Shown piece after piece: positions 17,354 to 26,995 of a DNA stretch of 36,170 nt (position 1 is the first letter of the stretch; every line of letters begins with the position of its first letter). Below the pieces are notes generated by a model, which made no database searches, had not been told where the DNA came from, and was given only the letters and a program-made list of their open reading frames with translations. Source of the stretch: an uncultured Pseudomonadota bacterium (GTDB lineage: Bacteria > Myxococcota_A > UBA796 > GCA-2862545); contig CAIOSP010000141.1 of assembly GCA_903861005.1 (NCBI GenBank), positions 1-36,170 on the forward strand, read 5' to 3'. The position numbers and the translations under genes are program-made.

Positions 17354-19701
17354 TCGTCACCTCCCTCGTCGGCGTCGACGCTTGTGTCGACGGCCTTGGG
17401 CTCGCCCGCGCGGATCCACGGGCCGCGCTTCCACGCGGTGACGGATCCACGCTTGAGCACCTGGCGTCCCTTGCCGGCGCGCGCGCCCATCCCGGCCTCG
17501 CGCACCGACACGACGATGTCGCGGTTGGTGGACAAGGTGACGGACGGGCCGGAGTCGTCGTTCATCACCAGCTCGAACGCCACGACCACGTCGTCGCCGT
17601 CGAGCTTGATGCCCGTGGTGCCCTTGCCTGCGGCGAGGAGCATCGGGGCCTCGCGCACGGGGAAGACCAGCAGGTGCGTGTTCTGCGAGGCGATCGCCGC
17701 GAGCTCACCGCCGCGGCTCGGCCACGCGCAAAACACCTCGTCGCCGTCGTCCAAGCGAGCGAACCGGCGGCCGTTACGGTTGGACGGCTCGGCGAACGCG
17801 GCGAGGCCGAAGCGCTGGATACGACCCTGCTTGGTGACCGACACCATGTGGGGTGGCTTGGGATCGTCGTCCGCGGGCTTGGGATCGAGCGGCAGATCCT
17901 TAAAGCAGATCGTGTCGTGGGCGATGGCGCCGATGATGCGTGCGCCGTCCGGAAGCGCAAACCAGCTGGAGAGCGGCTTGCCATGGCCGGTAGTGGCGGG
18001 CACGTCGATCACCTTCATGGTGTAGGCGGCGCCGTCGTTGCCAAACAGCGTGAGCGTGGTGGCCGTGTCCGTGCGGATCAGCCAGCCCAGCTCGTCGCCA
18101 TCACGCATGCGGAGCTTGTCGACTGTGGTGAAGCTCGACTGGCGCTTGACCCAGCCGTCGCGCGTGACGACGAGGACCGCGTCTTCGCGGACGACGTAGG
18201 CGTCCTCGTCGTACACGACGGCCTTCTCGGCGGCGCCGATGGTGGTCCGGCGCGGGTGGGCGTACAGGCCCTTGAGCTCCAGCAGTTCGCTGCGGACGCG
18301 CTTTCCGAGCAGCGTCGGGCTGCCGAGGATCTTGCGGATCTCAGCTGCCTCGCCGCGCTTCTCCTCCAGCTCGTCGAGCACGAGCTTGATCTCCAGGCGC
18401 GCGATCTTGTACAGCTTCAGCTCGAGGATCGCCTCGGTCTGGAGCTCGGACAGTCCGAAGCGCTCGATGAGCTTGCGGGCCGCGTCCTTCTTGCCCTCTG
18501 ACGCGCGGATGATGCGGATCACCTCGTCGATGTCGGCGAAGATGATCGCGAAGCCTTCCAGGATGTGGATCCGCGCTTCCAGCTGCGCGAGGTCGAACGC
18601 GAAGCGACGGCGCACGGTCTCGTGTCGGAACTTCAGCCAGTGATCCAGGCAGCTCTTGAGATCGAGCCGCTCAGGCACGCAGATGCCGCTGCCCTCACGC
18701 GGCACGAGCACGTTCATGTTCACCGGGAAGGTCGTCTCCAGGCCCGTACGCTTGTACAGCCACGCGATCACGGCGTCGGTGGACGCGCCGACCTTGAGAT
18801 CCAGCACAATGCGCACGTCGTCCGTGGACTCGTCACGCACGTCGACGACGAGCGGGAGCTTGTTCTCGCCGACGTCGGAGCCGATGCGCTCCACCAGCTT
18901 GGACTTGTTCGTGCCGTACGGAACCGACACGATGACGACGCGCTGCTTGCGACCCTCGGACTCCACGACGCACTCGCCGCGCAGGCGGATGGATCCGTGG
19001 CCTTCGGAGTAGATTTGGATCAGGTGTGCGCGGTCGTTGAGGACGCGGCCGCCGGTGGGGAAGTCCGGTCCCTGCACGTACTGAAACAGATCCGCGGTGG
19101 TGTGGGCGTGACCGTCCAGGATCCCGACGCACGCGTCGATGATCTCGCCCAGGTTGTGCGAGGGGATGCGGGTGGACAAGCCGACCGCGATGCCCTCCAC
19201 GCCGTTCACCAGCAGCTGCGGGAACTGCGCGGGGAGCACGATCGGCTCCTCGTTCTGACCGTCGTAGCTGGGGCGGTAGTCGACGGTGCGCTTGCCGAGC
19301 TCGCTCAAGAGCTCCTCGGCGATCGGCGTCAGGCGACACTCGGTGTAGCGCATGGCGGCGGGTGGATCGCCGTCGAGCGATCCGAAGTTGCCCTGACCAT
19401 CGACCAGCGGCTTGAGCAGCGAGAAGGGCTGCGCCAAGCGGGCGAGCGCCTCATACAGGCTCAGATCGCCGTGCGGATGGTACTTGCCCATCACGTCGCC
19501 CACGACCGCCGCGCACTTGCGGTAGCGACCGCCCGGGTGCAACGACATCTCGTGGAACATGGTGTACAGGATCCGACGCTGCACGGGCTTGAGGCCGTCG
19601 CGCACGTCGGGGAGAGCGCGGGCGGTGATGACCGACAACGCGTACGAGAGATAGCGCTCTCGCGCCGCTTCGTGGAGCGGGACGGACGGCGTGGCCGCCA
19701 T
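17350..19701 (-). CDS. parC: DNA topoisomerase IV subunit A
   Basis: 783 residues if started at the ATG at 19701, where GGAG is eight bases upstream; an ATG at 19707 and a longer open frame to 19788 also exist. The breakage-reunion domain begins with [27 protein letters not shown] and contains KYHPHGD and the catalytic Tyr in [10 protein letters not shown] (Y119 with this start). The tower and coiled coil follow, with [19 protein letters not shown]. The C-terminal beta-propeller (about 500-750) lacks a recognisable GyrA box (QRRGGKG), which supports ParC over GyrA. It cuts and passes DNA with ParE, removing catenanes. The last ~40 residues are basic then acidic (ending VDADEGGDE). The upstream 262 bases to asd form a divergent control region. 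Confidence 0.92.
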   Translation of the reverse strand: MAATPSVPLHEAARERYLSYALSVITARALPDVRDGLKPVQRRILYTMFHEMSLHPGGRYRKCAAVVGDVMGKYHPHGDLSLYEALARLAQPFSLLKPLVDGQGNFGSLDGDPPAAMRYTECRLTPIAEELLSELGKRTVDYRPSYDGQNEEPIVLPAQFPQLLVNGVEGIAVGLSTRIPSHNLGEIIDACVGILDGHAHTTADLFQYVQGPDFPTGGRVLNDRAHLIQIYSEGHGSIRLRGECVVESEGRKQRVVIVSVPYGTNKSKLVERIGSDVGENKLPLVVDVRDESTDDVRIVLDLKVGASTDAVIAWLYKRTGLETTFPVNMNVLVPREGSGICVPERLDLKSCLDHWLKFRHETVRRRFAFDLAQLEARIHILEGFAIIFADIDEVIRIIRASEGKKDAARKLIERFGLSELQTEAILELKLYKIARLEIKLVLDELEEKRGEAAEIRKILGSPTLLGKRVRSELLELKGLYAHPRRTTIGAAEKAVVYDEDAYVVREDAVLVVTRDGWVKRQSSFTTVDKLRMRDGDELGWLIRTDTATTLTLFGNDGAAYTMKVIDVPATTGHGKPLSSWFALPDGARIIGAIAHDTICFKDLPLDPKPADDDPKPPHMVSVTKQGRIQRFGLAAFAEPSNRNGRRFARLDDGDEVFCAWPSRGGELAAIASQNTHLLVFPVREAPMLLAAGKGTTGIKLDGDDVVVAFELVMNDDSGPSVTLSTNRDIVVSVREAGMGARAGKGRQVLKRGSVTAWKRGPWIRAGEPKAVDTSVDADEGGDE

Positions 19702-19963
19702 GGGCATGGCTCCGGGCAGGGGGCCGACCCTGGGGAGGGGTCGGGCGGGGAGGGCAAGGCTAGCACGCGCGCCACCGGATGCACGCAAGACGCGGATCCA
19801 TGTCTCGAAATACGGCGAAACCTACTCTTTCGCTGTGTCGGGTCGGGGGGCGCGTCGGGCTTGGTGGCGCGTCGGGCTCTTTGGACTCGCCGCCGACGCT
19901 CAGCGGGGCGTTGCGGGGGGCGCGCGAGCGGCGTACCGGGCGCGCCTGATCCAGGAGTTTACC
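19702..19963. other. Divergent intergenic region between parC and asd
   Basis: 262 bases of control region. It holds no gene I can support. A 13-base direct repeat GGCGCGTCGGGCT occurs twice, 18 bases apart, around 19849-19881. On the parC strand a TAGCCT hexamer sits near 19757-19762 without a clear -35 at proper distance. No riboswitch or attenuator structure was recognised. Confidence 0.4.
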
Positions 19964-21013
19964 GTGTCCGCAAAGATCCCCGTGACCGTCCTCGGCGCCA
20001 CCGGCATGGTGGGCCAGCGCCTGCTGACCCTGCTCAAGGACCACCCTTGGTTCGAGGTTGGCCTGTTGGCCGCGTCCGAGCGCTCGGCGGGCAAGACCTA
20101 CGCCGAGGCCTGCGGCTGGCGCCTGGGCGGCGACGCGCACCACGGCTTCGGCGCGCTGCCAGTACTGGCCTGCGACGTGGACACGCTGACCAAGGCCAAC
20201 GGCGGCCCGGGCATCGCCATCTCCGCGTTGGACACGGGGGCGGCCCTCGCGATGGAGCGCCCGTTGGCGGCGGCCGGCTGGGTGGTGATCTCCAACGCGT
20301 CCGCGCACCGCATGGACGCGGACGTGCCGCTGATCATCCCCGAGGTCAACCATGACCACCTTGGCCTGGTGAGCTCGCAGCCGGGCCCTGGCGCCGTGAT
20401 CACCAACCCCAACTGCACGTCGATGCCGGTGGTGATCGCGCTCAAGCCGCTGCTCGACGCCGTGGGCATCGAGGCCGTGACGGTGGCCAGCTACCAGGCC
20501 GTCTCCGGCGCGGGCTACCCCGGTGAGTCGGCCTGGGACATGATCGGCAACGTCCACCCGCACGGCGGCGACGAGGAGGTCAAGCTGGGCGAGGAGCCCC
20601 GCAAGATGCTCGGCCGCCTGGAGAACGGTCTAGTTGTCCCGGCTGACTTCGCGCTCAGCGCACGCTGCGTGCGCGTCTCCGTGGCCGACGGTCACCTGGT
20701 CGCCATCCACGTGAAGACCAAGACGCCGATCTCTCCGGCGGACGCCCTCAAGGTCATGACCTCGTGGGATCCGGGCCTGAACCTGCCGAGCGCGCCGACG
20801 CCGATCCTCATTCACACGCCTGAGCGCGACCGCCCGTCGCCCCGCTTTGACCTGGACCGCGGCCGCGGCATGGCCATCACCATCGGCCGCGTCGAGGCGT
20901 GCCCGGTCATGGGGCTCAAGCTGTTCGCGCTGTCGCACAACACCATCCGCGGCGCCGCGGGCGGCGCGCTGCTCGACGCCGAGCTGTGGGTTCGCTCGAA
21001 GGGCCTCCGCTAG
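19964..21013 (+). CDS. asd: Aspartate-semialdehyde dehydrogenase, fungal/archaeal-type
   Basis: 349 residues from a GTG at 19964, chosen because AGGAG lies six bases upstream and the protein then begins at the Rossmann domain ([13 protein letters not shown], 9-21). It reduces aspartyl-phosphate to aspartate semialdehyde with NADPH, feeding lysine/diaminopimelate, threonine and methionine synthesis. The active-site Cys is C151 in [20 protein letters not shown] (177-187), the [14 protein letters not shown] stretch and the catalytic His region [10 protein letters not shown] (H244) follow. These stretches match the non-peptidoglycan-type ASADH group (TIGR00978-like) rather than the classical E. 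coli enzyme, an odd branch for a bacterium. The pre-GTG frame extension is not coding-like. It is divergent from parC. Confidence 0.92.
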   Translation: MSAKIPVTVLGATGMVGQRLLTLLKDHPWFEVGLLAASERSAGKTYAEACGWRLGGDAHHGFGALPVLACDVDTLTKANGGPGIAISALDTGAALAMERPLAAAGWVVISNASAHRMDADVPLIIPEVNHDHLGLVSSQPGPGAVITNPNCTSMPVVIALKPLLDAVGIEAVTVASYQAVSGAGYPGESAWDMIGNVHPHGGDEEVKLGEEPRKMLGRLENGLVVPADFALSARCVRVSVADGHLVAIHVKTKTPISPADALKVMTSWDPGLNLPSAPTPILIHTPERDRPSPRFDLDRGRGMAITIGRVEACPVMGLKLFALSHNTIRGAAGGALLDAELWVRSKGLR

Positions 21014-21097
21014 GCTGCCGCCCCGTCCTCGGGCGACCGAGCGCCGATTTCCGCGCGCGCGGTCGTCGAGTCCGATACCCTCGGGCGCGGAGGCTGC

Positions 21098-22222
21098 ATG
21101 CGGTGGTTCGGGTTGATCGTCGGGCTCGTCGCCGGGTGCCACGCGCAGACGGCGTGCGAGGCGGATCCAGCATCGTGCGAGACGAACTCGTCCGCGGCGT
21201 GGATCCAGTCCTTTGACTGGTCGTGGACCAGCTTCAACCATCGCCTGTCGGTGCTGCGCGTGGCGGCGACCGACGACGGCGTGTCCGCCGCGGTGGTGGG
21301 CGGGGCGTCGACCACCGGCCACGTGTTCGACGACGCCGGCACCTGCGTGAACGCCGACACCTGCTGGGAGCTGCCGACCTACGACTCGACGGTGATCTCG
21401 GCCACCCGCGCGAGCGCCGTGTCGGACACCGTGCTGTTGGCGCATGGCTCCGTGACGCTCGACACCACGTCAAACGGCGTGAGCCAGACGCTCACGGTGA
21501 CCCTGCCGCGGACGGCGGTGGCCGGGGACCACGTCGCGGCCTGGATCGGCGGCCTGACCCTGGTCAGCGACCTGTCGCCGGACGGCGCGAGGGTGTCTTG
21601 CTACGATCCGCGCCACGGCTGGCTCCCCGCGCACCTGTCGCTCGGGCTGATCGGGGCCGTGTTGGCGGGCGAGTCGGACGCGGTCGACGTCGAGGTGAGC
21701 GCCGCCTTCCTCGCGGGTGAGTCGCGCGAGGCCCAGCGCGTCTGCTACGACGCGCTCCGCACGGCCGGCACCTACAAGGTGACGCTGGATGTGGTGGTGG
21801 CCGTCGGCAATCTGTCGTCGACCGCTGTCGACGTGGCCCAGGGCGCCATCTGGTCGAGCGGCACCGACGCGCAGCCGGTGGGCGAGATCGGGTCCCTGGC
21901 CGCGACGCTGGATCCGAGCGCGATGATCGGCTGGGCCTCGCTGGATCTGGAGTTCCACGAGACCGTGGAGGCGGGCCGCGGCGCCTACCTGCGCGGCCTC
22001 TCGCTGACCGCCGACGAAGCCAACGCCGAGGCCTACGGCTACGCGACGAACCGCTCGTTCACCGCGCTCTCGGGCTTTGACTACGCGTTCAACGGGACGC
22101 TGGCCCAGGTGTCGGGCGACGTCGAGGTCACGCGCGCCAAGTATGGCGCGGAGGCCATGCCGGCCGAGCTGGACCCGGTCACGTTCGAGCCGGTCTGGCA
22201 CGACCTGGACGCCGCGCCCTGA
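21098..22222 (+). CDS. Predicted lipoprotein of unknown function
   Basis: 374 residues with GGAGG four bases before the ATG. The N-terminus is a lipoprotein signal (MRWFGLIVGLVAGC) with the lipobox Cys at 14, followed by a short Cys-containing stretch (TACEADPASCET). The remainder is rich in small residues and predicted beta strands, with several Thr/Ser-rich repeats and Cys pairs (for example C-VNADTC). No enzymatic motif is visible. The C-terminal half (about 240-370) has EFHETVEAGRGAYLRG and GFDYAFNGTLAQVSGDVEVT, which look like a beta-sandwich surface domain. It lies 84 bases after asd on the same strand and converges with the multicopper oxidase. I do not recognise the family. Confidence 0.75.
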   Translation: MRWFGLIVGLVAGCHAQTACEADPASCETNSSAAWIQSFDWSWTSFNHRLSVLRVAATDDGVSAAVVGGASTTGHVFDDAGTCVNADTCWELPTYDSTVISATRASAVSDTVLLAHGSVTLDTTSNGVSQTLTVTLPRTAVAGDHVAAWIGGLTLVSDLSPDGARVSCYDPRHGWLPAHLSLGLIGAVLAGESDAVDVEVSAAFLAGESREAQRVCYDALRTAGTYKVTLDVVVAVGNLSSTAVDVAQGAIWSSGTDAQPVGEIGSLAATLDPSAMIGWASLDLEFHETVEAGRGAYLRGLSLTADEANAEAYGYATNRSFTALSGFDYAFNGTLAQVSGDVEVTRAKYGAEAMPAELDPVTFEPVWHDLDAAP

Positions 22223-22297
22223 TCGGACGCGCGGCGCCGTTGTCCGAGCACGTCCCGAAGGTCGTCCGCGCCCGCCGTGTGCGGGGCGGCGACAAGC

Positions 22298-23713
22298 TCA
22301 CTCGACCGTGATCAGCCCCGCCATCCCGAACTCGGCGTGCTCGAGGATGTGGCAGTGGAGCATCCACGTGCCGGGGTTGTCGAGCTGCGACACGATCGTG
22401 ATCTTGGACTTGGGCATCATCGGGAAGGTGTCCTTCCACGCGGGCGCCTCGACCGGCTGACCGTCGATCGCCACCACCTCAAAGCGGTTGCCGTGGATGT
22501 GGAACGGGTGGCGCATGATGCTCTGGTTGTCGATCTCGAACGTGGTCAGCTCGTCGCCGGGCACGGTGACGGTGGGCACGTCAGGCCAGGACTTGCCGTC
22601 GATGGTGACGGTGCCGCCCATCATGTCCTCGTTGAGCACCCAGGAGTGCACCGGCGCGCCCGCCGTGAACGCGGGGGGCAGGTCGTAGGCAGGCGGCGTC
22701 CAGGTGGCGCCGGTGCCGCCGTCGAGCACGGTGAAGCGCATGACGGCGTTCTCGCCGTCGCCGAGCGGGTCGGTCTCGGACATGTGGGTTTCGCCGCCGC
22801 CGTCCTCGTGGAGGTGCACGCGGCGGTTCATCAGCACCAGCTCGCCGCCGACGTCCTCGGGCGCGGTGAACATCACGACCGCGCGCTCGCCGGGGGCCAG
22901 GGCGACGCGATCCATCGTCTGCGGCTCCGCCAGAAAGCCGTCGTCCGTGCCCACCAGCGTCATGGGCACGCCGTCAATGCCGACGTCGAAGTGACGCGCG
23001 TTCGCCGCGTTCACCAAGCGCAGCACGACCACGTCGCCCGCCTTGATGCCGACGTTTCGATCTTCGCGGCCGTTCGCGAGCAGGATGTTGCCCAGGCGGC
23101 CCATGATCTTGTCCATCTCCGTGCCGGGCGGCAGGATCTGCCCGGTGGCGCGGCTGGTGAGCACGTCGTCGAGCACGATCGGCTGCTCACACGCGGGGCG
23201 GACCTCACCCGGCGCGCGGGCGACGATGGTGCCGTACAGGCCCTTCTCCAGGGTCGTCGCGGTGTCCATGTGCGGGTGGTACCAGTAGAAGCCCACGTCG
23301 CGGATCGGGAACTCGTAGACGAAGGTCTCGCCGGGCTGGATCGGGTGATCCATCTGCGTGATCCCGTCCATGGCCTCGGGCACGCGCAGGCCGTGCCAGT
23401 GAATGGTCGTCGGCATGTCCAGGTCATTGTGGAAGCGCACGCGCAGCGTCTGGCCGACCGTGACCTCGATGCGCGGACCGGGGACCGTGCCGCCAAAGCC
23501 CAGGCCGTCGATCGGCTTGCCGTTGCCCGGATCCCACTCGACCATGCCCGCGGAGAACTCGACCTCCACCACATCGGGCGACGGGTCGAGGTCGGGCGCG
23601 GCCTCCCACGCGCAGGCCTCCGGCGCGCCGCCCGACGTGGTGTCGTCGGTGGTGTCGCCATCCGGGGTGGTCGCGCACGCGGTCAGCAGGGCGAAGAGGG
23701 GCAGGGTGCGCAT
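22298..23713 (-). CDS. Multicopper oxidase lipoprotein (laccase-like)
   Basis: 471 residues from the ATG at 23713, with CGGAG five bases upstream; the longer frame to 24181 lacks these features. It begins with a lipoprotein signal (MRTLPLFALLTAC, lipobox Cys 13) and a Thr/Asp-rich spacer, then three cupredoxin domains. All four copper-ligand motifs are intact: HWHG (105-108), WYHPH (144-148), HPFHIHG (402-408) and HCHILEH (453-459), with M464 as likely axial type-1 ligand. It should oxidise phenols, metals such as Cu(I), Fe(II) or Mn(II), or other substrates while reducing O2 to water. There is no Met-rich CueO-like insert. The lipid anchor suggests an outer-envelope location. Neighbours include a MopE-like lipoprotein, hinting at copper handling (inference). 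Confidence 0.92.
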   Translation of the reverse strand: MRTLPLFALLTACATTPDGDTTDDTTSGGAPEACAWEAAPDLDPSPDVVEVEFSAGMVEWDPGNGKPIDGLGFGGTVPGPRIEVTVGQTLRVRFHNDLDMPTTIHWHGLRVPEAMDGITQMDHPIQPGETFVYEFPIRDVGFYWYHPHMDTATTLEKGLYGTIVARAPGEVRPACEQPIVLDDVLTSRATGQILPPGTEMDKIMGRLGNILLANGREDRNVGIKAGDVVVLRLVNAANARHFDVGIDGVPMTLVGTDDGFLAEPQTMDRVALAPGERAVVMFTAPEDVGGELVLMNRRVHLHEDGGGETHMSETDPLGDGENAVMRFTVLDGGTGATWTPPAYDLPPAFTAGAPVHSWVLNEDMMGGTVTIDGKSWPDVPTVTVPGDELTTFEIDNQSIMRHPFHIHGNRFEVVAIDGQPVEAPAWKDTFPMMPKSKITIVSQLDNPGTWMLHCHILEHAEFGMAGLITVE

Positions 23714-23846
23714 GGTGTCTCCGGAGTGGCGAGGTTTGCACCGGCCGTGCCATGCAGGCTCGCGCGGGGCGGGGTGTCCGCGTCTGGGGTAGCAGATCCG
23801 CGCGCGGGACGATGTCTTGTTTCGCGCGGACCGGGTGGGGGGGCGC

Positions 23847-24131
23847 ATGGCCGGGGGAAGCCGACGTCGACGTCCAGGCGATTGGGGGCAGCCGCCGCGA
23901 GCCAAGTCCGATCCGTCCACGATCTTCCTGCTGCGCGCGCTGATCGTGATGGTGCTTGTCGCTTCGATCTTCGGGCTGGGCTTTGCGACCTGGGAGCTGG
24001 TGAACGATCCGATCCGGCGCCCTCGAGGGCGCACCCTGGAGCTGGCCGTGTTCGGCATCCTCGGGTCGTTGACCGTGCTGGTCAAGCTGATCCTCGACTG
24101 GATGGGCCTGGACCGCGACGACCAAGGCTGA
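23847..24131 (+). CDS. Small two-helix membrane protein
   Basis: 94 residues from the ATG at 23847 behind a G-rich stretch; a start at 23817 would add ten. After a basic N-terminus (GGSRRRRPGDWG) there are two hydrophobic helices: IFLLRALIVMVLVASIFGLGFATW (about 27-50) and LELAVFGILGSLTVLVKLILDWMG (about 64-87), with RRPRG between them. The ends are charged, so both probably face the cytoplasm. It is divergent from the multicopper oxidase and convergent with the next small gene. Unrecognised family; no motif. Base composition is like the neighbours. Confidence 0.55.
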   Translation: MAGGSRRRRPGDWGQPPRAKSDPSTIFLLRALIVMVLVASIFGLGFATWELVNDPIRRPRGRTLELAVFGILGSLTVLVKLILDWMGLDRDDQG

Positions 24132-24202
24132 CCGCGTCGGGCGCGCGTGTGCCTGCGCGTCGACGGTCCGACGCGAGGCACGCCCAGCAGGCGCTGTGAC
24201 GT

Positions 24203-24460
24203 CTAGCGGCGGCCCCAACCGTAGCGAACGATCGTGGGCGTGAGGCGGGCGTGCGCCGCGGTCTGCTTGGCGGTGGCGCCCTCGGGCAGCACCTGGGTCA
24301 CGATGAAGACGCTGCGCGTGGTCGGAGCCTCCTTCACCTTGGTGCGCAGCACCAGCCGGCTCACCGCCGCGCTGGGGTTCTCCGCTTCGATGGTGCCATA
24401 CGGGACCGAAGGGCCGAGCTCGTCCGTCGTGGTGAGGCGATCTACCTTGTAGTTCGGCAT
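24203..24460 (-). CDS. Small conserved-looking cytoplasmic protein of unknown function
   Basis: 85 residues from the ATG at 24460; AAGGA lies six bases upstream, which favours this ATG over the one at 24466 two codons earlier. The sequence begins MPNYKVDRLTT and has an alternating beta-strand-like character (SRLVLRTKVKEAP, RSVFIVTQVLP), ending RLTPTIVRYGWGRR. There is no signal peptide, membrane segment or catalytic motif. It could be a small beta-barrel or structural protein; I do not recognise it. Flanking genes on both sides are lipoprotein or membrane genes, so an envelope link is possible but unsupported. Confidence 0.55.
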   Translation of the reverse strand: MPNYKVDRLTTTDELGPSVPYGTIEAENPSAAVSRLVLRTKVKEAPTTRSVFIVTQVLPEGATAKQTAAHARLTPTIVRYGWGRR

Positions 24461-24555
24461 CGGCATTCCTTGGCGTTCGGAGTCGGGAGCGTGCGTCGCC
24501 CGCCGACCCAGGGGGGAGAGGTGGCGCAAAGTATCCCGTCTCTCGCACGCGGGCC

Positions 24556-24583
24556 TTCGCGACGAGAGCACCGGTGATAGGAT
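24556..24583 (+). promoter_or_regulatory. Possible promoter of the MopE-like lipoprotein
   Basis: TTCGCG (24556-24561) and TAGGAT (24578-24583) are 16 bases apart; the predicted start of transcription would leave a leader of only ~10 bases before the ATG at 24601. The fit is moderate, by inspection only. Confidence 0.3.
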
Positions 24584-24600
24584 GGTCTGGCGAGGTTCGG

Positions 24601-25539
24601 ATGGGTCTTCGGGCGTGGATCGGTGTTGCCGCCCTGGTCGTGGCCTGTGATCCGTCCCGCGGGCGGGCCGACATGGCCGACAACGCAAGCGACACCGACC
24701 TGGCGTCGGAGGACGCCGACTTCGACGGCTACACGATCGCCGACGGTGATTGCAACGACCAGGAGCGCAACATCAACCCGGGCGCCACCGAGCGCTGGTA
24801 CGATGGCGTGGACGGCAATTGCGACGGCGCGGACGACAACGACGCGGACGCCGACGGCTACGACGCGGCGAGCCACGGCGGCGACGACTGCGACGACACC
24901 AACGCCGACGTCCACCCGGGCGGCCTTGAGCTGCCCAACGGCCTTGACGACGACTGCAGCGGCCTGCCGGACGACACGCCGGGCGCGCAGCCGGACAACG
25001 ACGCGGACGGGTACTCAGAGTACGCCGGGGACTGTGACGACACCCGCGCGGACGTGAACCCGGGCGCCACCGAGGTCCCCTACGACGGCCTGGACGCGAA
25101 CTGCGATGGGCTGAGCGACAACGACGCGGACGGGGACGGGCACGACTCGGTCGACTACGGCGGCGACGACTGTCTCGACACGGATCCGACCATCTTCCCT
25201 GGCGCCACTGAGACCTGGTACGACGGCATCGACCAGAACTGCGACCTAGCGCCCGACTGGGACGCGGACGGCGACGGCTGGCGGTCGGCTGCGTACGGCG
25301 GGACCGACTGCGACGACGCGCGCCTCGACACGCACCCGCACGCCAACGAGGTCTGGTACGACGGCGTCGATCAGGCCTGCGACGGCGGCGACGACAACGA
25401 CGCGGACGGCGACGGACACGCCAGCGACGCCCACGGCGGCGACGACTGCGACGACGGGGACTCGGGCATCCACCCGGACCAGTGGGACTTCCCGGACCCG
25501 TTCATCGACAACAACTGCAACGGGGATCCGTGGTCCTGA
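24601..25539 (+). CDS. MopE-like lipoprotein with repeated acidic metal-binding motifs
   Basis: 312 residues from the ATG at 24601 (GAGG five bases upstream). The lipoprotein signal MGLRAWIGVAALVVAC places the lipobox Cys at 16. The mature part is built almost wholly of six or so degenerate ~40-residue repeats: D-x-D-G-[YDG]-x..., G-x-D-C-x-D, then (I/V)-x-P-G-A-T-E, W-Y-D-G-(V/I)-D-x-N-C-D. Each carries paired cysteines and clusters of Asp. This matches the MopE-type metal-binding motif (PF11617), named after the copper-binding surface protein of methanotrophs, and resembles calcium-binding thrombospondin-3-like repeats. A surface Ca- or Cu-binding role is likely; which ion is not shown by sequence. 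Its neighbour three genes away is a multicopper oxidase. Confidence 0.88.
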   Translation: MGLRAWIGVAALVVACDPSRGRADMADNASDTDLASEDADFDGYTIADGDCNDQERNINPGATERWYDGVDGNCDGADDNDADADGYDAASHGGDDCDDTNADVHPGGLELPNGLDDDCSGLPDDTPGAQPDNDADGYSEYAGDCDDTRADVNPGATEVPYDGLDANCDGLSDNDADGDGHDSVDYGGDDCLDTDPTIFPGATETWYDGIDQNCDLAPDWDADGDGWRSAAYGGTDCDDARLDTHPHANEVWYDGVDQACDGGDDNDADGDGHASDAHGGDDCDDGDSGIHPDQWDFPDPFIDNNCNGDPWS

Positions 25540-25590
25540 CCCCGCGGACGCACGCAGGCCTTGGGGCGGGGCGCGTCGGTGCGGGGGCGG

Positions 25591-26898
25591 CTAGCGCGCG
25601 CAGATCGCCTCAAGCTCGGCGACGCTCTTGGGTGCTGAGGCGGTGAGCACCTCGTTCCCGGTCGGGGTGACGAGCACGTCGTCCTCGATGCGGATGCCGA
25701 TGCCGCGGTACTCGGACGGCACGTCGTCGGCGTCCGGCGGGATGTACAGGCCGGGCTCGATCGTCAGCACCATGCCGGGCGCGAGCACGCGGCTGGAGCC
25801 GTCGCGCGCGTAGGAGCCCACGTCGTGCACGTCGAGGCCCAGCCAGTGGCTGGTGCCGTGCATGTAGAAGCGCTTGAAGGCGTCGGTGCGGATCAGCTCG
25901 TCCACCTCGCCGGTCAGCAGCCCCAAGCCCACGAGCGACTCGGTCAGGCTGCGGATGACGCCGTCGTGGATGCTCCAGAAGGTCGCGCCGGGCTTCACGG
26001 CGGCGATCGCCTCCAGCTGCGACTTCAAGACCGCCTCGTAGAGCGCCTTCTGCGCGGCGGAGAAGCGGCCGTTCGCGGGCCAGGTGCGGGTGATGTCGGC
26101 CGTGTAGTAGGCGACCTCACCGCCCGCGTCGATCAGCACGAGCTCGCCGTCCTGCACGGTGTCGTCGTTGGTGACGTAGTGGAGGATGCAGGCGTTGTCA
26201 CCCGCGGCGACGATGCTCGGGTAGCCAGCGCCCGTGCCGCCCGCGATGCGGAAGGTGTGCTCGATCGCGGCCTCGATCTCGAACTCGCGCACGCCGGGGC
26301 GACCGGCGCGCATGGCGATCACGTGGGCCTCGGCGCTGATGCGCGCGGCCTCACGCAAGAGCACCAGCTCGTCCTCGGTCTTGTGCAGGCGCAGGTCGTG
26401 CAGCAGGCGGGTCGGGCGGTGGAAGGTCTCGGGCACGTCCAGGCCGTTGCGGCGCGCGGCCTTGGCGGCCTTGGCCATGCAGCGCAGCAAGAGCGTGTCC
26501 TGCTCGGACGACGCGCCGAACGCGTAGTGCAGCACCTTCACGCCCTGGAGCAGCCGCACCAGCTCGCCCTCGAGGTTCTCGTACGCAAACGCGGCGTCGG
26601 CGCCGAAGCGCGCCTTGGCGCCCTCGGGGCCCGCGCGACGGCCGACCCAGGTCTCCATCTCAGGGTCACGCGGCTGCACGAACATGGTGATCGGCGACTC
26701 GCCCGGCCGGACCCACACGGCGACCTCGGGATCGGGCCAGCCCGTGAGCCACCAGATGTCGCTGTCCGGGCGGTACTTGAAGTCGGTGTCGCCGTTGCGG
26801 CGGAACGACGGCGCGCCGAAAATCAACACGGCCTCGTCCGGCGCGAGGCGGGCGATCAGGGCCGCGCGGTGGGCGGCGAAGTCCGGCACAGGCAACAT
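25591..26898 (-). CDS. pepP: Xaa-Pro aminopeptidase (M24B)
   Basis: 435 residues, close to E. coli PepP (441). TGGAG lies five bases before the ATG. The N-terminal creatinase-like domain (1-170) has YRPDSDIWWLTGWPDP. The C-terminal pita-bread domain has all five Mn ligands: D257 (LIDAGG), D268 (ADITRTWP), H351 (HGTSHWLGLDVHD), E381 (TIEPGLY) and E405 (GIRIEDD). Spacing matches E. coli D260, D271, H354, E383 and E406 nearly exactly. It removes N-terminal residues preceding proline from peptides, in the cytoplasm (no signal peptide). It is divergent from the GNAT gene and convergent with the MopE-like gene. The catalytic set is intact, so I regard function as well supported. Confidence 0.95.
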   Translation of the reverse strand: MLPVPDFAAHRAALIARLAPDEAVLIFGAPSFRRNGDTDFKYRPDSDIWWLTGWPDPEVAVWVRPGESPITMFVQPRDPEMETWVGRRAGPEGAKARFGADAAFAYENLEGELVRLLQGVKVLHYAFGASSEQDTLLLRCMAKAAKAARRNGLDVPETFHRPTRLLHDLRLHKTEDELVLLREAARISAEAHVIAMRAGRPGVREFEIEAAIEHTFRIAGGTGAGYPSIVAAGDNACILHYVTNDDTVQDGELVLIDAGGEVAYYTADITRTWPANGRFSAAQKALYEAVLKSQLEAIAAVKPGATFWSIHDGVIRSLTESLVGLGLLTGEVDELIRTDAFKRFYMHGTSHWLGLDVHDVGSYARDGSSRVLAPGMVLTIEPGLYIPPDADDVPSEYRGIGIRIEDDVLVTPTGNEVLTASAPKSVAELEAICAR

Positions 26899-26995
26899 CG
26901 TGTCTCCAAAGAGGCGACGTTAACCTGAACAGGGCACGGTCTGCTTGACCCCACGCGCTCGCGCGCTTTAGTCGTCGGGGGTGTCAGGAGAGTGC

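Noticed and set aside
22298-24181. Longer start (627 codons) of the multicopper oxidase
   Set aside because: The added N-terminus is Arg/Pro-rich with no ribosome site, while the ATG at 23713 has a good ribosome site and a lipoprotein signal.
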